Below are positions 12,144 through 23,190 of a stretch of DNA of 64,000 nucleotides, one piece after another; the first letter of the stretch is position 1; every line of letters starts with the position of its first letter. The stretch spans positions 744,001-808,000 of the forward strand of contig VIIQ02000574.1 in the NCBI GenBank assembly GCA_007449985.2, in the 5' to 3' direction. Position numbers and translations under genes: made by a program. The notes beneath the pieces are model-generated. The model was not told the origin of the DNA, ran no database searches, and saw only the letters and a list, made by a program, of their open reading frames with translations. This stretch comes from Desmodesmus armatus (Eukaryota; Chlorophyta; Chlorophyceae; Sphaeropleales; Scenedesmaceae).

Positions 12144-12384
12144 GTGCTTGATATGCCCATGTTTTCCAGCGTTGCAGCACTGAGGTTCCACGGGCAGATG
12201 GATCTGTTACTGCGTGCAATGTATGTTGTCTGCAGGCTGTACTTCCAGTTCTCTGTGTGATGATACGTGTATCCTTAGACTGTTTTGTTGTGTTTACCCT
12301 TAGACTGTTGACACAGCCGCGGGCAAGCTGGCCGCAGCACTGCGGCGCATGCCCAGTCCAGGGCGGCTGCTTATGCGCATGTGA
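12144..12384 (+). CDS. Possible small exons of an unknown gene end
   Basis: Three short stretches can be spliced in phase: 12144-12220, the 19-nt block 12238-12256 and 12304-12384 with TGA, giving FSSVAALRFHGQMDLLLRAM, LYFQFS and DTAAGKLAAALRRMPSPGRL. The introns would be very short and no upstream exons could be joined with confidence. It might be the 3' end of a separate gene downstream of the OPR gene, or chance. Confidence 0.2.
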
Positions 12385-12548
12385 GGTTGGCCTTGTGTGA
12401 GCATGCATGTGTTTGATCGTGACTTGTATGTGCAGCCCTGCGATTGGGCACTCACTCTTCACCCTAGTGGCTGCACTAGCCACCTGCATACTGCGCATTC
12501 ATAGCACGCCTGCAAGGTGCCTGTGTGTACCAATAGTGCATCCCCTGG

Positions 12549-12692
12549 CATTTGCAGACATGACATAGGTGCCATTTGCAGACATGACATAGGTGCCATT
12601 TGCAGACATGACATAGGTGCCATTTGCAGACATGACATAGGTGCCATTTGCAGACATGACATAGGTGCCATTTGCAGACATGACATAGGTGC
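12549..12692. repeat. 24-bp minisatellite, six perfect copies
   Basis: The unit beginning CATTTGCAGACATGACATAG and ending GTGC is repeated six times head to tail with no mismatch, in the gap between the OPR and LRR genes. It is a multiple of three and open in several frames (for example MSANGTYV repeats on the minus strand), but there is no start, splice or flanking coding context. Confidence 0.95.
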
Positions 12693-12699
12693 AATTGTG

Positions 12700-13664
12700 T
12701 CCAGCATCGTGTAGCATCTGACCTCAGTTGACAGCCATGCCAATGTGTGTCAGGCAGAGGGAGTGCATGTACTCAAGCATGCTGTGTGCATTTGGCAACA
12801 CTGCATGCTCCTGCATAGCACACAGTGTGATGTGCGTGTTTGATTGTACAACAGCTCTCTTGTGTGGGGCAGCCATATGATGCCCTGGTAGTTGCTGGCC
12901 AGCTGCTGCACAAAGCAGCTTGCCCAAGCATATGGATTCAGTTGTTGAGTGTCGAGTGTACTAGCCATACCGCACAAGTCCCACGCAGTGTCAATGTCAT
13001 GCATTGCTGACGTGCTGCTACACGATATCACAGCAGACCAGACCTATTTGCTGGACTTGGAATGATGTAAGGGACAGTTGAGCACCCCTCTCATTGTTTC
13101 AAGCGGTCAGTGAAAGCCACCAACAAAGCGTAAAGTTTCACAGCGTGGTGCCGCCCAACGCACAGCACCACTGTGCAGCATCGTGGTTGCAATCACCCAC
13201 TGTCACCCCACATTTGGCCATGGAACACATGCAACGTAGGGTGCTCCAGGTGCAGCACTGGACTAGGCCGCAAAAGTGATTCAGCTATCGGGGTGAATAG
13301 CTTCAGCACACATCACGTGAGCACACTGAACATACGGCTGCAAAGGAGCACCAGTGTGCTTGTGGTTTGTCCATACACACACTTCTCTCATTGTGGCCAC
13401 CTTGCAGCAGATTCAGGCAGGCCACAACCCTGACAAATAAAAAGAGACACTTGCTCTCTCGCACCTGTGGCCCCCCACCAACGCTTGCTGATGAACTGTC
13501 TGATGCTGCTGCCAGCAAAAGCCAGGGCCAATCTCACGGTAGCAATCAATTCGGTCACCCCATACCACCCTGGGGAATCCCGGAACGACCACCCTACACA
13601 GCCCCAGACGTAGTGCAGCAGGGTCACCCTGCGGCGAAGACGCGATGCCGGCCCGTTGGCTGGC
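12700..13664. other. Intergenic, 3' side of the LRR gene
   Basis: No gene could be supported. It probably includes the 3' untranslated region of the minus-strand LRR gene. Several open frames on both strands lack splice support and protein character. Confidence 0.4.
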
Positions 13665-16587
13665 TCACGACATACTTATCATCAGCCCTGGCTGGACGGC
13701 TTGCAAGTCTTGCAGGCGCTCTGGGGTTGTGCGCTTGTCCACCCGCAGCACTTGCAGCCCCTGCACGCAAGCAGCAGCGCACATATGCACTGACATGCAC
13801 ACAGCTTGCACCACAGGGCCACTGATCACAAGGACACTGACAGTACCCCAAGCTCAAGAGCAGGCTCTACTACATGCTTGGACATTCAGCAAGTGTCAAT
13901 ACCCTCCTTGAAGGCAGGGAAGTGATGCTGTACATATACGTACATGCATGCAGCCATTGGAACATGTTTGGCAGCTCGTTAATATTGCAGCGCATGCAGC
14001 CATGCCTCACCCATGCCTGCTACACCTGCTAGCTACTCACGGGCAGGCTGGTAAACACAAGGCACCCACCTTGCAGCTGGTCAACACCTCCAACACAGAC
14101 GTCCAGTCAATGCTGAAGTTGTCCTTCACACTGAGCTCTTGCAGCTGCCTGCAACAACAAACCCAGCAGCGATCGATCCAGCAGCATGTGAGAAATCAGT
14201 ACAGTGGCTGCTGGCCAATTCCTGGCTGACTTGGCTGTGTTTAAAGAAGCCCCTTGATTCCCAACTGCTAAGCTCTCCCAGGCTCACTGCTAACTTCTTT
14301 CATCTTCAAACCTCCACCTGTACTGCAGTTGGTCACCTGTACGAATGCACCGCAGCACTACACCCACCTGCACTCTGCCAGCTGCTGCGGCAGCGTCAAA
14401 GCCCCCTTCTTGTCTGACACATTGTCCAGCTCAAGCACAGCGAGGCTGGGCCAAGCGGGCAGCAGGAGGGGCAGGCAGCCCTTGGCCCCTGACAGCCAGT
14501 TGTGGCTGGCAGCCAGGTGCTGCAGGCTGCTGAGTGCTGTCAGCTCTGTGTGCAGTGTGCTGAGGGAGTTGTGGTGCAGCTGCAGGGCTGTGAGGGCGGT
14601 CAGGCAGCTGAGGCCCACAGGCAGCTCCAGCAGCATCTGACCGGAAACATCCAGCTCCTGAACAGCAGCAGGAAACAGACAGCCCTGCCTTGACTACAAC
14701 CATACAACTCAGCTACTTGCTGCTGTGCTCAAATGACCTGGCGCCCTGCTGTGTTTGTGCAGTGTGTGCAAGTGCCCCTGACAGCAAGCAAGAAGGTGCA
14801 CGGATATACTTCAGGTAACCCAGTGGTTACTACCTTAAGCCCCGTGACCCTCTCCCAGCCGTGCTCAGGCAGCAGGCACAAGTCGTTGCCAGACAGCACT
14901 AGCGCTGTTAGCGCAGCACAGTGTCCAAGGGCCTGCAGCAGCTGCTGCACTGCCGAAGGCCTTAGGCAGGCGCCTGTGATGGCCAGCCGTTGCAGACCTG
15001 TCAGCTCCTGCAGAAAGCAGGTCAAGAAAGCACGCCCCTTTGTATACCAACATGCCACGTTGTGTACCCCTTTGTATACCACCAGCGCCACCCCCCTGGT
15101 ATATCAGCATTGAGCACAACGTTGTGTCAACCCCCCTCTGATGCTACCACACCATGCGTTGGGCACAGTGATATGTGTGATTGCGCACATGAGATGTGCG
15201 TCTGTTACTGATGGCTATTCACCAGCATGCTGGATGGCTAGGGCGACGACATGCTTGGCCCCACCTGCAGCGTCAGTGAGGCAGGGCCCAGCAGTAGGGG
15301 CACTCCGTGCAGCTGCAGGTCGTGCAGCTTGCTGGCCCAGGCGCTGGTGGCTGCAGCCACAACCACCCAGCCCGGTCGCTGCTGGACCTGCTGCTGCCCA
15401 AGGTTGAGTCGTCTGGGTACTGGATTATCAGCTGCTGCAGGTCTGCAGGGCAGGGTGATTGTGAGTGTTGAACACGTGAGTTGCATCCATCAGGTACATG
15501 TCCACCAGGTACATTTCATGATGACCAGTTGTAATGTTGACCAGTCGCAATGTTGACCAGTCGCAATGTTGACAGGCTAGTGTGGGCAGGGACAGCGGAG
15601 GCGTGCTGTCAGAGGGGCAGAGCAGGAGGGGAAGAACGTGCATATATAGGCGGCTGGCGTGGAGTTGGCTGCAGCTTGTTAGCATGGTCGCAGCTGGCCT
15701 TCACAGGCTGTGCAGCAGCAAGATGCACGACATGCCTCACATGATGTGGCTGTTGATGACTCAGCGATGTGGTGAACCATACACCTGAGCATGCGTGAGT
15801 TCAGGAATGCTGCATGTATGGCACATCCAGCCATGCGTCACAGGCGCTGTGCATGTGAAACCACCAGTTCCGTGCAAGGTGCTGCTTACTTGGTGCTGCT
15901 GCCAGCCAGTCAGGCACCCAGGAGAAGTGATCCAAGGGGCTGGGCTGCAGCGCTGCCGCTGCTTTGACCTGGCCGCTCATCTGTGCGAATCCTGCTGCTG
16001 CCGTTGCATTTTGAGACTCCATGTGGGCCCATCTGATGGCACCCAGCTGCTGTGCTACTGTTGAGGCAAGGGTAAGGCTGGTGAGGGAGGTGAGGGCAGC
16101 CAGGCTGTCCACTACTGCTGGCACATTGGCACACAGCTCCGAGTAGCATGCAGGCCTGCTTGCAAACGACCTGCATGTCCATGCAGCGGCCATAATTGTT
16201 ACTGTTAGTGATATTATCCTGCCAAGAACTTGGCTGTGTTGTGTCGACTGCCCTACTTGCCTCGACACGGTCACCCCGTCCCTCAAACCAGCTGCAGCTG
16301 CCACTATGGTCACCAGGCTGCCCGCTCTACCAGCCTGTTTACAGCAAGGGCACCCACCCTGAAGCCAGAGTCAGTGAATTCAGTGCCTTGAGCTTTGAAA
16401 GGAGCCTGGGTAGGTTGAGGAGGTCTGCCTTCGATGTTACAGACTCCACCACAGCGTCAACACCAGCTCTCTCATGTGAGGCTGTGGAACGCAAAACACC
16501 TTGATCGCCAGGGCTCAGCTGATTCACAAGAAGAGAAAAAACACAGTAAGGCAATTGCTGGAGTCCCAGCTGCTGCGATTGCTCCAT
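13665..16587 (-). CDS. F-box-like leucine-rich-repeat protein
   Basis: Seven minus-strand exons, all in phase: 16587-16358, 16155-15890, 15431-15265, 15007-14834, 14657-14368, 14148-14070, 13760-13665 (TGA); 1302 nt, 433 aa. The N-terminus QLPYCVFSLLVNQL with SPGDQGVLRST resembles an F-box (LP...I...L...d....R), followed by RAGVDAVVESV as in algal F-box/LRR proteins. Leucine-rich repeats follow throughout: LNSLTLAS, LTSLTSLTLAS, LHDLQLHG, LQRLAITG, LTALVLSGNDL, LTALTALQLHHNSL, LQHLAASHNWL, LAVLELDN. The likely role is substrate recognition in an SCF ubiquitin ligase, or another LRR scaffold; the F-box call is moderate because the motif is degenerate. One acceptor (15432) is chosen by phase among three nearby AGs. 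Confidence 0.8.
15521..15573. repeat. Short direct repeat GTTGACCAGTCGCAAT
   Basis: Three head-to-tail, slightly diverged copies of a ~16-bp unit in intron 2 of the LRR gene. Simple intronic repeat; no function inferred. Confidence 0.7.
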
Positions 16588-16916
16588 TTGTGCTTACGGA
16601 AGAACAAGGTGGGAAGACTTGTGGTTGGACTTCCCCGACATAAGCAGACGCGAAAGCGCAGTATCGATAGGACCTCCCTGAAAATCACATAGATAGTACA
16701 AAACCCAGCTGTCCCAGCTGAGGGCACACATGCACACACGAAGAACCCCAACCCTGATCTGCAGTACAATCCTCCAGCTGCTGGCCCAGGCCTTATAAGC
16801 CTGTGCCATGCAAAGTGCTATCCAGCACACTTATCATGCCATGCGGCACACCCAGCAATCCCCTCCCTCCCAACCTCAATCAGCAAGCTGGAGGTTTGTC
16901 AAGCCAGGCTGCTAGT

Positions 16917-19380
16917 CTACCGCTGCTGCGACCATGCCTGGGGCCCCAGACTGCTGTGGGCTGCTTTGGGTGTGGCCCTGTGCGCTGGCCCCGGGCCCAA
17001 ACTGCTGTCACTGCCCTCATCATCGCACGCTACGTGCAACAAAGCTGGTGGCAACACAACAGCTGCTGCTGTGTGATCAGAGCCAGGTAACAGCTGCTGA
17101 TTGCTTGGAGGATTGCTGCTGCTGTCGCTGCACTGGCTCAGCAAAAGCGGCTGCTCCAACGGCTTCTGCGCCAAAGCCGGCTGCGGCTGCGATGGCAGCG
17201 ACGGGGGCTGCTGCTGCTGTTGCTGCTGTGGTTGCCGTGGCTGCTGCTGCTGCTGTTGCTGCTGAGGCCCTGCGTGCTGCTGTTGCTGCTGATGCAGCCT
17301 GGCTTTCGTTGCCATGAGAGACAGGTGCACCTTGAACTGCCGCACTGCTGTGTCCAACGGCAGCCAGGGCTTCTGCAGCACTTGGTAGTGACAGCCCAGC
17401 AGGACACCGCCACCTAATGGGGTGTCTGCAGGCAGTACCTGACTGTACTGGCTGCTCAAAGCCCCCAGCATGCTCACGCCAGCAGCAGCGTGACTGCTGC
17501 CGTCGTGCTTGCTACCAGCAGCAGTGCTGGGAGGCGCTGCCAGTGCTGCTGCTTGAGGGGGAGCTGCTAGGTTGCTTGACACAGCAGCTGCTGCTGTGGT
17601 GCTGCTTGCAGCTGCAGTCTGAGCCACCTGCATGCAGGGCACAAGGATGCAGTCGCAACCCGCACGGAAACAAGACCCCTCGCAGGATGTGCATGTGCAG
17701 TCTACTACAAGGTGGCTGGCAAGGGCTGCTGCTTTGCTGCTTAGTCCGTCAGTTGACTGGGCGTGCTGCTGCTTGGTGAGTGGCAAATAAACCGGCCGGA
17801 CCCAGCCGCCTTTGCCAACATCATGCTGACCGCAGCCGCTGGCTGCTCCAGTGATTGGGGTATGCGTGCCTTGTTGTGTCCCCACCCACCCACCCACCCA
17901 CCCACCCACCCACCACCTGCGCACCTGTCCTGGGTGCTTGGCTGCTGCTTCCATCGCCCTGCTGGTGTGCTTCAGCCACCTCCGCAGGACAGCCGCGGGT
18001 GGCAGCGTCTGCAGCTGCGCCATGCTGATGCTGCCTATGCCCAGGTAGGATATGCTGACTGCAGCTGCCTGGTCCGGCAGGCGCCTCCTGCCGGTGCACA
18101 GCACATCACATCACACCACAGCACATCACATCACACCACATCGCCACACGATGTCGAAAGCAAAAGCAGGGAGTTGCAGACCCAAGCAGCACCTGGCTGC
18201 TGCGTGTGCTCAGCATGGCAGTTGCAAGAAGGTCTCTGAGGCTGGTGTATGATATGAGATACACACAGTGCTACAGTAGTCAGGCCAGGAGCACCGGCAA
18301 GGCCGCACCTGTAGCGTCTGCAGATGGGCACCACATAGGCTCCTGCGTTGCTGGGCTCTGGCACAAAGTCAAATGTGATGAGCTGGTAGTCTGGCTCCAC
18401 CACCACCTGCTTGCTGTGTGGGTCAGTCACCACTGACGCCCAACCCTGCTGCTGACACCCAGCTTGATTCCCTGCAGACACACCGTACACCATCACAGAA
18501 CGTCAGCACACGCCCCAGCATTGCATGCTTGGCCACTGTGCACTTGCTTTCTCTGAAGGCTGTCCTTGAATGTGAAACACCTCCTTCAAAATGCTGGTCT
18601 CTGAGCACTACAGAGTCGAGGGGACAACAGCACGACGCACCATCTTATGCTCAAGGCGTGTGATGTGGCTGCACTTAGACTGGCCGGCCTGCTTTGCTGC
18701 TGCCTCGCTTGCTGCTGTCAGCCAGCACCACAAAGCAGCTCACCTTACTGTACAGCTCAGACAGCAGCAGCCCTGCTGGTGTTGGCAGCACCTCCAGCGT
18801 GCCCCAAAGCTCAGGTCCCCTCCACCGTAGGTCCAAGACCTGGTGGCTGACATTGGGCAGGTTGAGGTGCCTGAAGTAGCTGCTGAAGTAGCTGGGGTGG
18901 TTGAGCTCCCCTAGCGCAGTGCCCTTGCGCACATGCTGCTCCTTGAAGCGAGCTACCTCCCGCTGCAGGATGGCTTTGGGGTATACCCTGCCATTCGTGT
19001 TCTGTGCGTCTGCTCGAGCAAACAGGCCTGCAGTAGGGGTGCAGAAAGCTGAGCTGAGTGGCCTCTTGCAACCAGGCATGCAGGGCAGGAAGCTGTAGCT
19101 ACAGCTGCAGCCTCGGCACAAGGACAAACCAGGCTTGACCTGACACTGCTGCTCACCTTGGACGATCAGACGCCCGCCATTTATGTGTGTGCTGTAGGTG
19201 TAGAGTTGTTGCAGCTGCAGGGCAGCACGTGACAAGGCAGCATGAGCACCAAGGCAAAGGGAACACAGAACAGCATGAGGACACAAGGCCTGAGTGCATA
19301 CCCACCTCAGCAGCTGTGAGCTCATTGTAGCCTTTCGGTACTAAATCCCAGCAGCTACAGAGCCCACAGCACCAGCTCAT
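16917..19380 (-). CDS. T4-type prohead protease homologue (peptidase U9-like), frame broken once
   Basis: Exons: 19380-19306, 19214-19157, 19027-18744, 18471-18309, 18087-17925, 17627-16917 (TAG). Total 1454 nt, one short of 485 codons; every splice phase agrees only if one base is missing in exon 4. The core resembles bacteriophage T4 gp21 prohead proteases: NGRVYPKAILQREV (NGR hallmark, residues 56-58), ALGELNHPSYF (predicted catalytic His88), LNLPNVSHQVLDLRW, LWGTLEVLPTPAGLLL, then GIKLGVSSR (predicted nucleophile Ser146/147) and ITFDFVPEPSNAGAYVVP. The break is in the G run at 18444-18446, just after SSR. A C-terminal extension (from about residue 195) has a helical piece RRWLKHTSRAMEAAAKHP and a ~237-aa Gln/Ala/Ser-rich tail. 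The start at 19380 is the first ATG in frame. Whether it is an active protease, and where it acts, is unknown. Confidence 0.82.
17881..17914. repeat. (CCCA)n tetranucleotide repeat
   Basis: About eight CCCA units in intron 5 of the prohead-protease-like gene, directly downstream of its exon-5 donor on the minus strand (where it reads TGGG). Confidence 0.9.
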
Positions 19381-20180
19381 GGGTCGGCATATGCTGCAAG
19401 TGCTGCAGCCAGTCCCTTTTGCGTTCTGCTGCTGTAGCCAAGGCCAGCTGGCTCCTTCCAATACTTTTTGCCGCAGCTCTCGACCGTATTGGTTGGGTAT
19501 CAATTATCCTTATTTGTAGTAAATACACAGCACCAGCAACAGCAGCAGACAAAGAAACAGTATGTGCAGTGCAGCAGTGACAGTGCCTTTTCAGCGGACT
19601 GTGCAAAAAGACGTCTGTAGTGGTGGATTGGATGAACGTGCAAGCAAAATCAATCATCATCAACTGGCGCTCGTTGATGTATCCCCCACTGTTTAATAAT
19701 TGGGGAATACAAACAGACAGCTGCTGGTAGTGCGCTCTTCCTGTCTGTGGCTACGATTGAATCCATTATCTTGGCCACGACAACAAAAGGAGCGCATGTG
19801 CAAGGCATCTTGACGAGCTCTGGCTGGCTGAGCAACTTTCTTCGAGTGTGCCCCGCTCACTATCAGGACACCACCATGAGTGATCGTTAGCTTAATCTTG
19901 TTGGAAAAGCAGCTTGCTGCTGCCACATTGTCAAGGCTGCGGAAGCCCGCCAAATTTCACAGCGGCAGGAGGGCCTGGTGTTGAGACGCACTGGCCGGTG
20001 GCTGGCAAGGCTGGTAGACTACTGGCCAGTGCATGTAAGAACAATGCCTGGCCTGTGATTGTAGCTGAGCCGGGCTTCCCAGGCACTTCAGGTCGACTTC
20101 TGCCCCTGGGGTACCTGCCCTTGCTTGGGGTACAACAAAACAAACGGCAATGCATATCGGATGTGTGGCCCCAGGAATTG
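19381..20180. other. Upstream region of the prohead-protease-like gene
   Basis: A-T-richer DNA around 19480-19700 is a plausible promoter and leader for the minus-strand gene. Open minus-strand frames at 19663-19355 and 19953-19693 have no convincing ATG/splice context. No further feature is supported. Confidence 0.35.
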
Positions 20181-20184
20181 GTCT

Positions 20185-21467
20185 GAAGAAAAGTGTGGGT
20201 TACATCCTCCTGCAGCTGTTCATAGGAGTACAAGGGTTCCTTGCGACACAACTTCAAGGCAGCGAGGCACAAAAAGCGTCCTGGAAAACTGCAATGCAAC
20301 CAGCCAACAGGATGCAAGCACAAGGGGGGGGGGGGGTACTGCACGACCCTGCTGTGGCTGTCAGGCCCCACCACCAGCCTGCATGCAATCCTCAACCCCA
20401 GGTTTGCGAGAGGGATGCAAGCAGATGCCAATCAACCCCTCGACAGACATGCATGATGTGCATGACGAGCACAGCAAGGCGACTAGAGTGTCATAGGTGT
20501 CCAGCACCACCCCATCCCTGCAAAGTGCCACTGTGCGCATCATCACCAGCCACCAACGGTCTTGCTTGAGGCGGCTGCTGAGGCCCTCAGTGAGGCTCAC
20601 TCAGCTGCATATACTGAAGCCTCAGTGCTCAACCAGTACTCAGTTGATCGTGCACATAAATTGGTACAAACTGGACATGCGGCCTGCTGCACACAGGACC
20701 CAAGGGGGCCTCGGCATACCTAGGCATACCACCACACGTACGCTGCATGGTGCAACCCAAAGCCTGGGTGCACCACACTTCTAGCGGTATTCAATACAAG
20801 TTGTTGCACCCTGAGGCCTCCACAAGGGGCATCTCACACACTCAAAACAGCTGTCAGCAGCCGCTCATGATGACAGACGGCACTCACATGCAGTGCAACA
20901 CTCCACGAGGAAACACGCCCAACAGCACAAGGACGACATCGCGCAAGCAGACCACCTGTTCTGCCGTGCAACAGCAGGCAAGGTGGCATGTGCTGCAGGT
21001 GTGTGAAGGAGGAAGCATGAAGGATGTGTTGACCTGAAAGTCATGCTTGCAGGGCAAAGCTCTCACTCTTCCACACTCCTCACTGTACGGACTCATGCAC
21101 AAAAATGCAGCAGCACACGCAGTGACCTTGAGACACTCTCACCCAACACCATGCCGACTGGAGAAGATCACACTGCAAGAAAACAAGCAGTGGAGCACAG
21201 GGGCATCTAGCAGTGAGTATGAATACATCACACTAGCCCAACACACGCAGCACACCAGCTGATACAAGGCATCAGAGGCACCCTCACCCTCATTGCCCTC
21301 GCCGTCAACGTGCTGAAAGCCTTGCAGGTGTTGCCGCTGATGTCAGGCGCATGATGCTGGAGAAACATGAAGAGGCTACGAAAGACGAAGAGGCTCTTGC
21401 GCTCCAAAGCTATGCGTTTGGCCTGCAGCTTTTTCAACAACGGCTGCGCACCCAGTGCCTGTAGGGC
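20185..21467 (-). CDS. Doubtful multi-exon gene, unknown helical protein
   Basis: Not recognised and not fully resolvable. The best candidate exon, 21458-21256, follows CCTACAG and ends at a GTGAGG donor; it encodes QPLLKKLQAKRIALERKSLF and SLFMFLQHHAPDISGNTCKA, helix-forming and protein-like. Further minus-strand stretches with coding character are 20598-20470 (LSSRLKQDRWWLVMMRTVAL and VVLDTYDTLVALLC) and 20278-20200 (RFLCLAALKLCRKEPLYSYE). Phases between them could not be joined. An armadillo-like helical-repeat protein is one possibility, but this is a guess from helical pattern alone. Confidence 0.28.
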
Positions 21468-21474
21468 GCACACA

Positions 21475-22478
21475 CCACTCTCCCTCTCTCGCACTTGCCC
21501 TACACACTCACAACCCTGACAAAACCACACTGTTGCTGACAGACACTGAACTCAACCATTCAGCCTCACTCAAACTCCTGCCTCAACACGGGTCTCCCTA
21601 CTGCATACCATAGCACATACAAGCGCAACCTGAGGCCAACCAAAGCAAAAGGGAATAGCCCCACTCACATCTTGTCAAGAGGTCAGCATGATCCTCACTC
21701 AGTCATGATGACCACCGACCAGGCAGCACACACCCCTCATACCCACCAGCAGTGATAATTTCCGCCCTACATAAGTCGAAATAGCCACAGGGCAGCCAAG
21801 CAGGGCGCTGAAGAGGAAAATGCCGCTGCAGCACGGCTGTCCTCACTCTCCTTTCATTCACTCCAGAATTTTCCTCTCACTCCACATCATATTCTCACTC
21901 CACATCATACTCTAGCAATGGCAATACCCCCAGATCACACTCACTCCATCCTCAACCTACCCAAAAACACACTCTCCACGCGCACTTCCATCTGTCACAT
22001 GCACCAAATCCAAGTGGCACCACCAGCGGCGCTGCTGATGGAGCAACAGCCGCAACAAGAACACACCTCCAATCGAAGGCCCTCCCATTGAAAAAGACAC
22101 CGAAGATAGCATGGCACAAAGATGGTGCCAGGGTAACACCCTCACCAAACAGGGCAGCAAGTACACCAGCACACAACCAGCACAGACACCTCCTCACTGA
22201 ACCCTCACTCTCACACCAAGCACTGCCCTCACTCAAACACACCACCACGCACTGCTCTCCCTGAGGCAAAACTGTGCTGCAAGTGCACGACAACCCCGCA
22301 CCATGCATCACTCGCTCCTGAAACGAAGTACACCCAGGCAAGTTGCCCAGCATGAGCATGTGCACTGGACAATGGTGAAGCCACAGCACATGTCCCCTCC
22401 CACTCACACACACCCTCCCCTATGGAGCCTGCTTCATTCACTCTCACTGTCTGTACAGTACAAGAGGCACCTCATGCC
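21475..22478. other. CTCACTC-rich gap, no gene seen
   Basis: Plus strand is C/A-rich with many interspersed CACTC/CTCACTC motifs (for example 21850-21950, 22190-22240, 22395-22450). No frame with splice support was found. It is likely the 3' flank of the Gln/Ala-rich gene. Confidence 0.4.
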
Positions 22479-23156
22479 TTACGCATCCCCTGCTGCCATT
22501 TTGCCCTCGTCAGCAGCTGGTGAAGATGCTTTGCTGGAGGCCACAGGCACAGCAGCAGCAGCGGCAGCAGCAGCAGCAGCAGCGGCACTTGGCTCTGACC
22601 TCACCACAGGTGTGGCAGTGCCAGGGGCAACAGTGGGCCTTACCACAGGAGCTGCACCACCAGCCGGGGCTGCACTGCTGTCACCAGCTGCCTTACCCGC
22701 CTGGAGGACTCGCGGTGCTGCAGGTGCTGCTGCTGGTGGTGCCTTCAACACAGCTGGCAGTGTTGCCGATGCTGCAGCCTGCAAGGCAGCTGCTGGTGGA
22801 AGCACACTCGGGGGCTTTGCTGCAAGGGCTGCTGCCACGGCTGCGGCTGCAGCAGCTGCTGCAGCCTCACCCCCAGTAGCCACCCCTGTGGCCTGGCGTC
22901 TAGCTGCAGCCCCAGCACCCAGGTCATGGGGCTTTGGGGCAACAAAGGCAGGGGGTGGCGTGCTGACAAGTCCAGCTGCTGCTGCCGCAGGCGACACTGC
23001 TGCTGCAGCTGCTGCTGGTGTGCAGCTTTGCTTTGTGACCGTTGTTGCCTGGCTGGGTGGTCGTGCAGGTGCTGCTGCTGCTGCTGCTGCTGCAGGGCCC
23101 ATGGCATTTGCCCAGCCTTGCATGCCTGTCAACGCAGCAAGCAAAGCAGATGCCCC

Positions 23157-23190
<34 letters not shown>

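Noticed and set aside
12549..12692. CRISPR-like regular repeats
   Set aside because: The 24-bp units are contiguous with no spacers, in a eukaryotic intron-rich context; it is a minisatellite.
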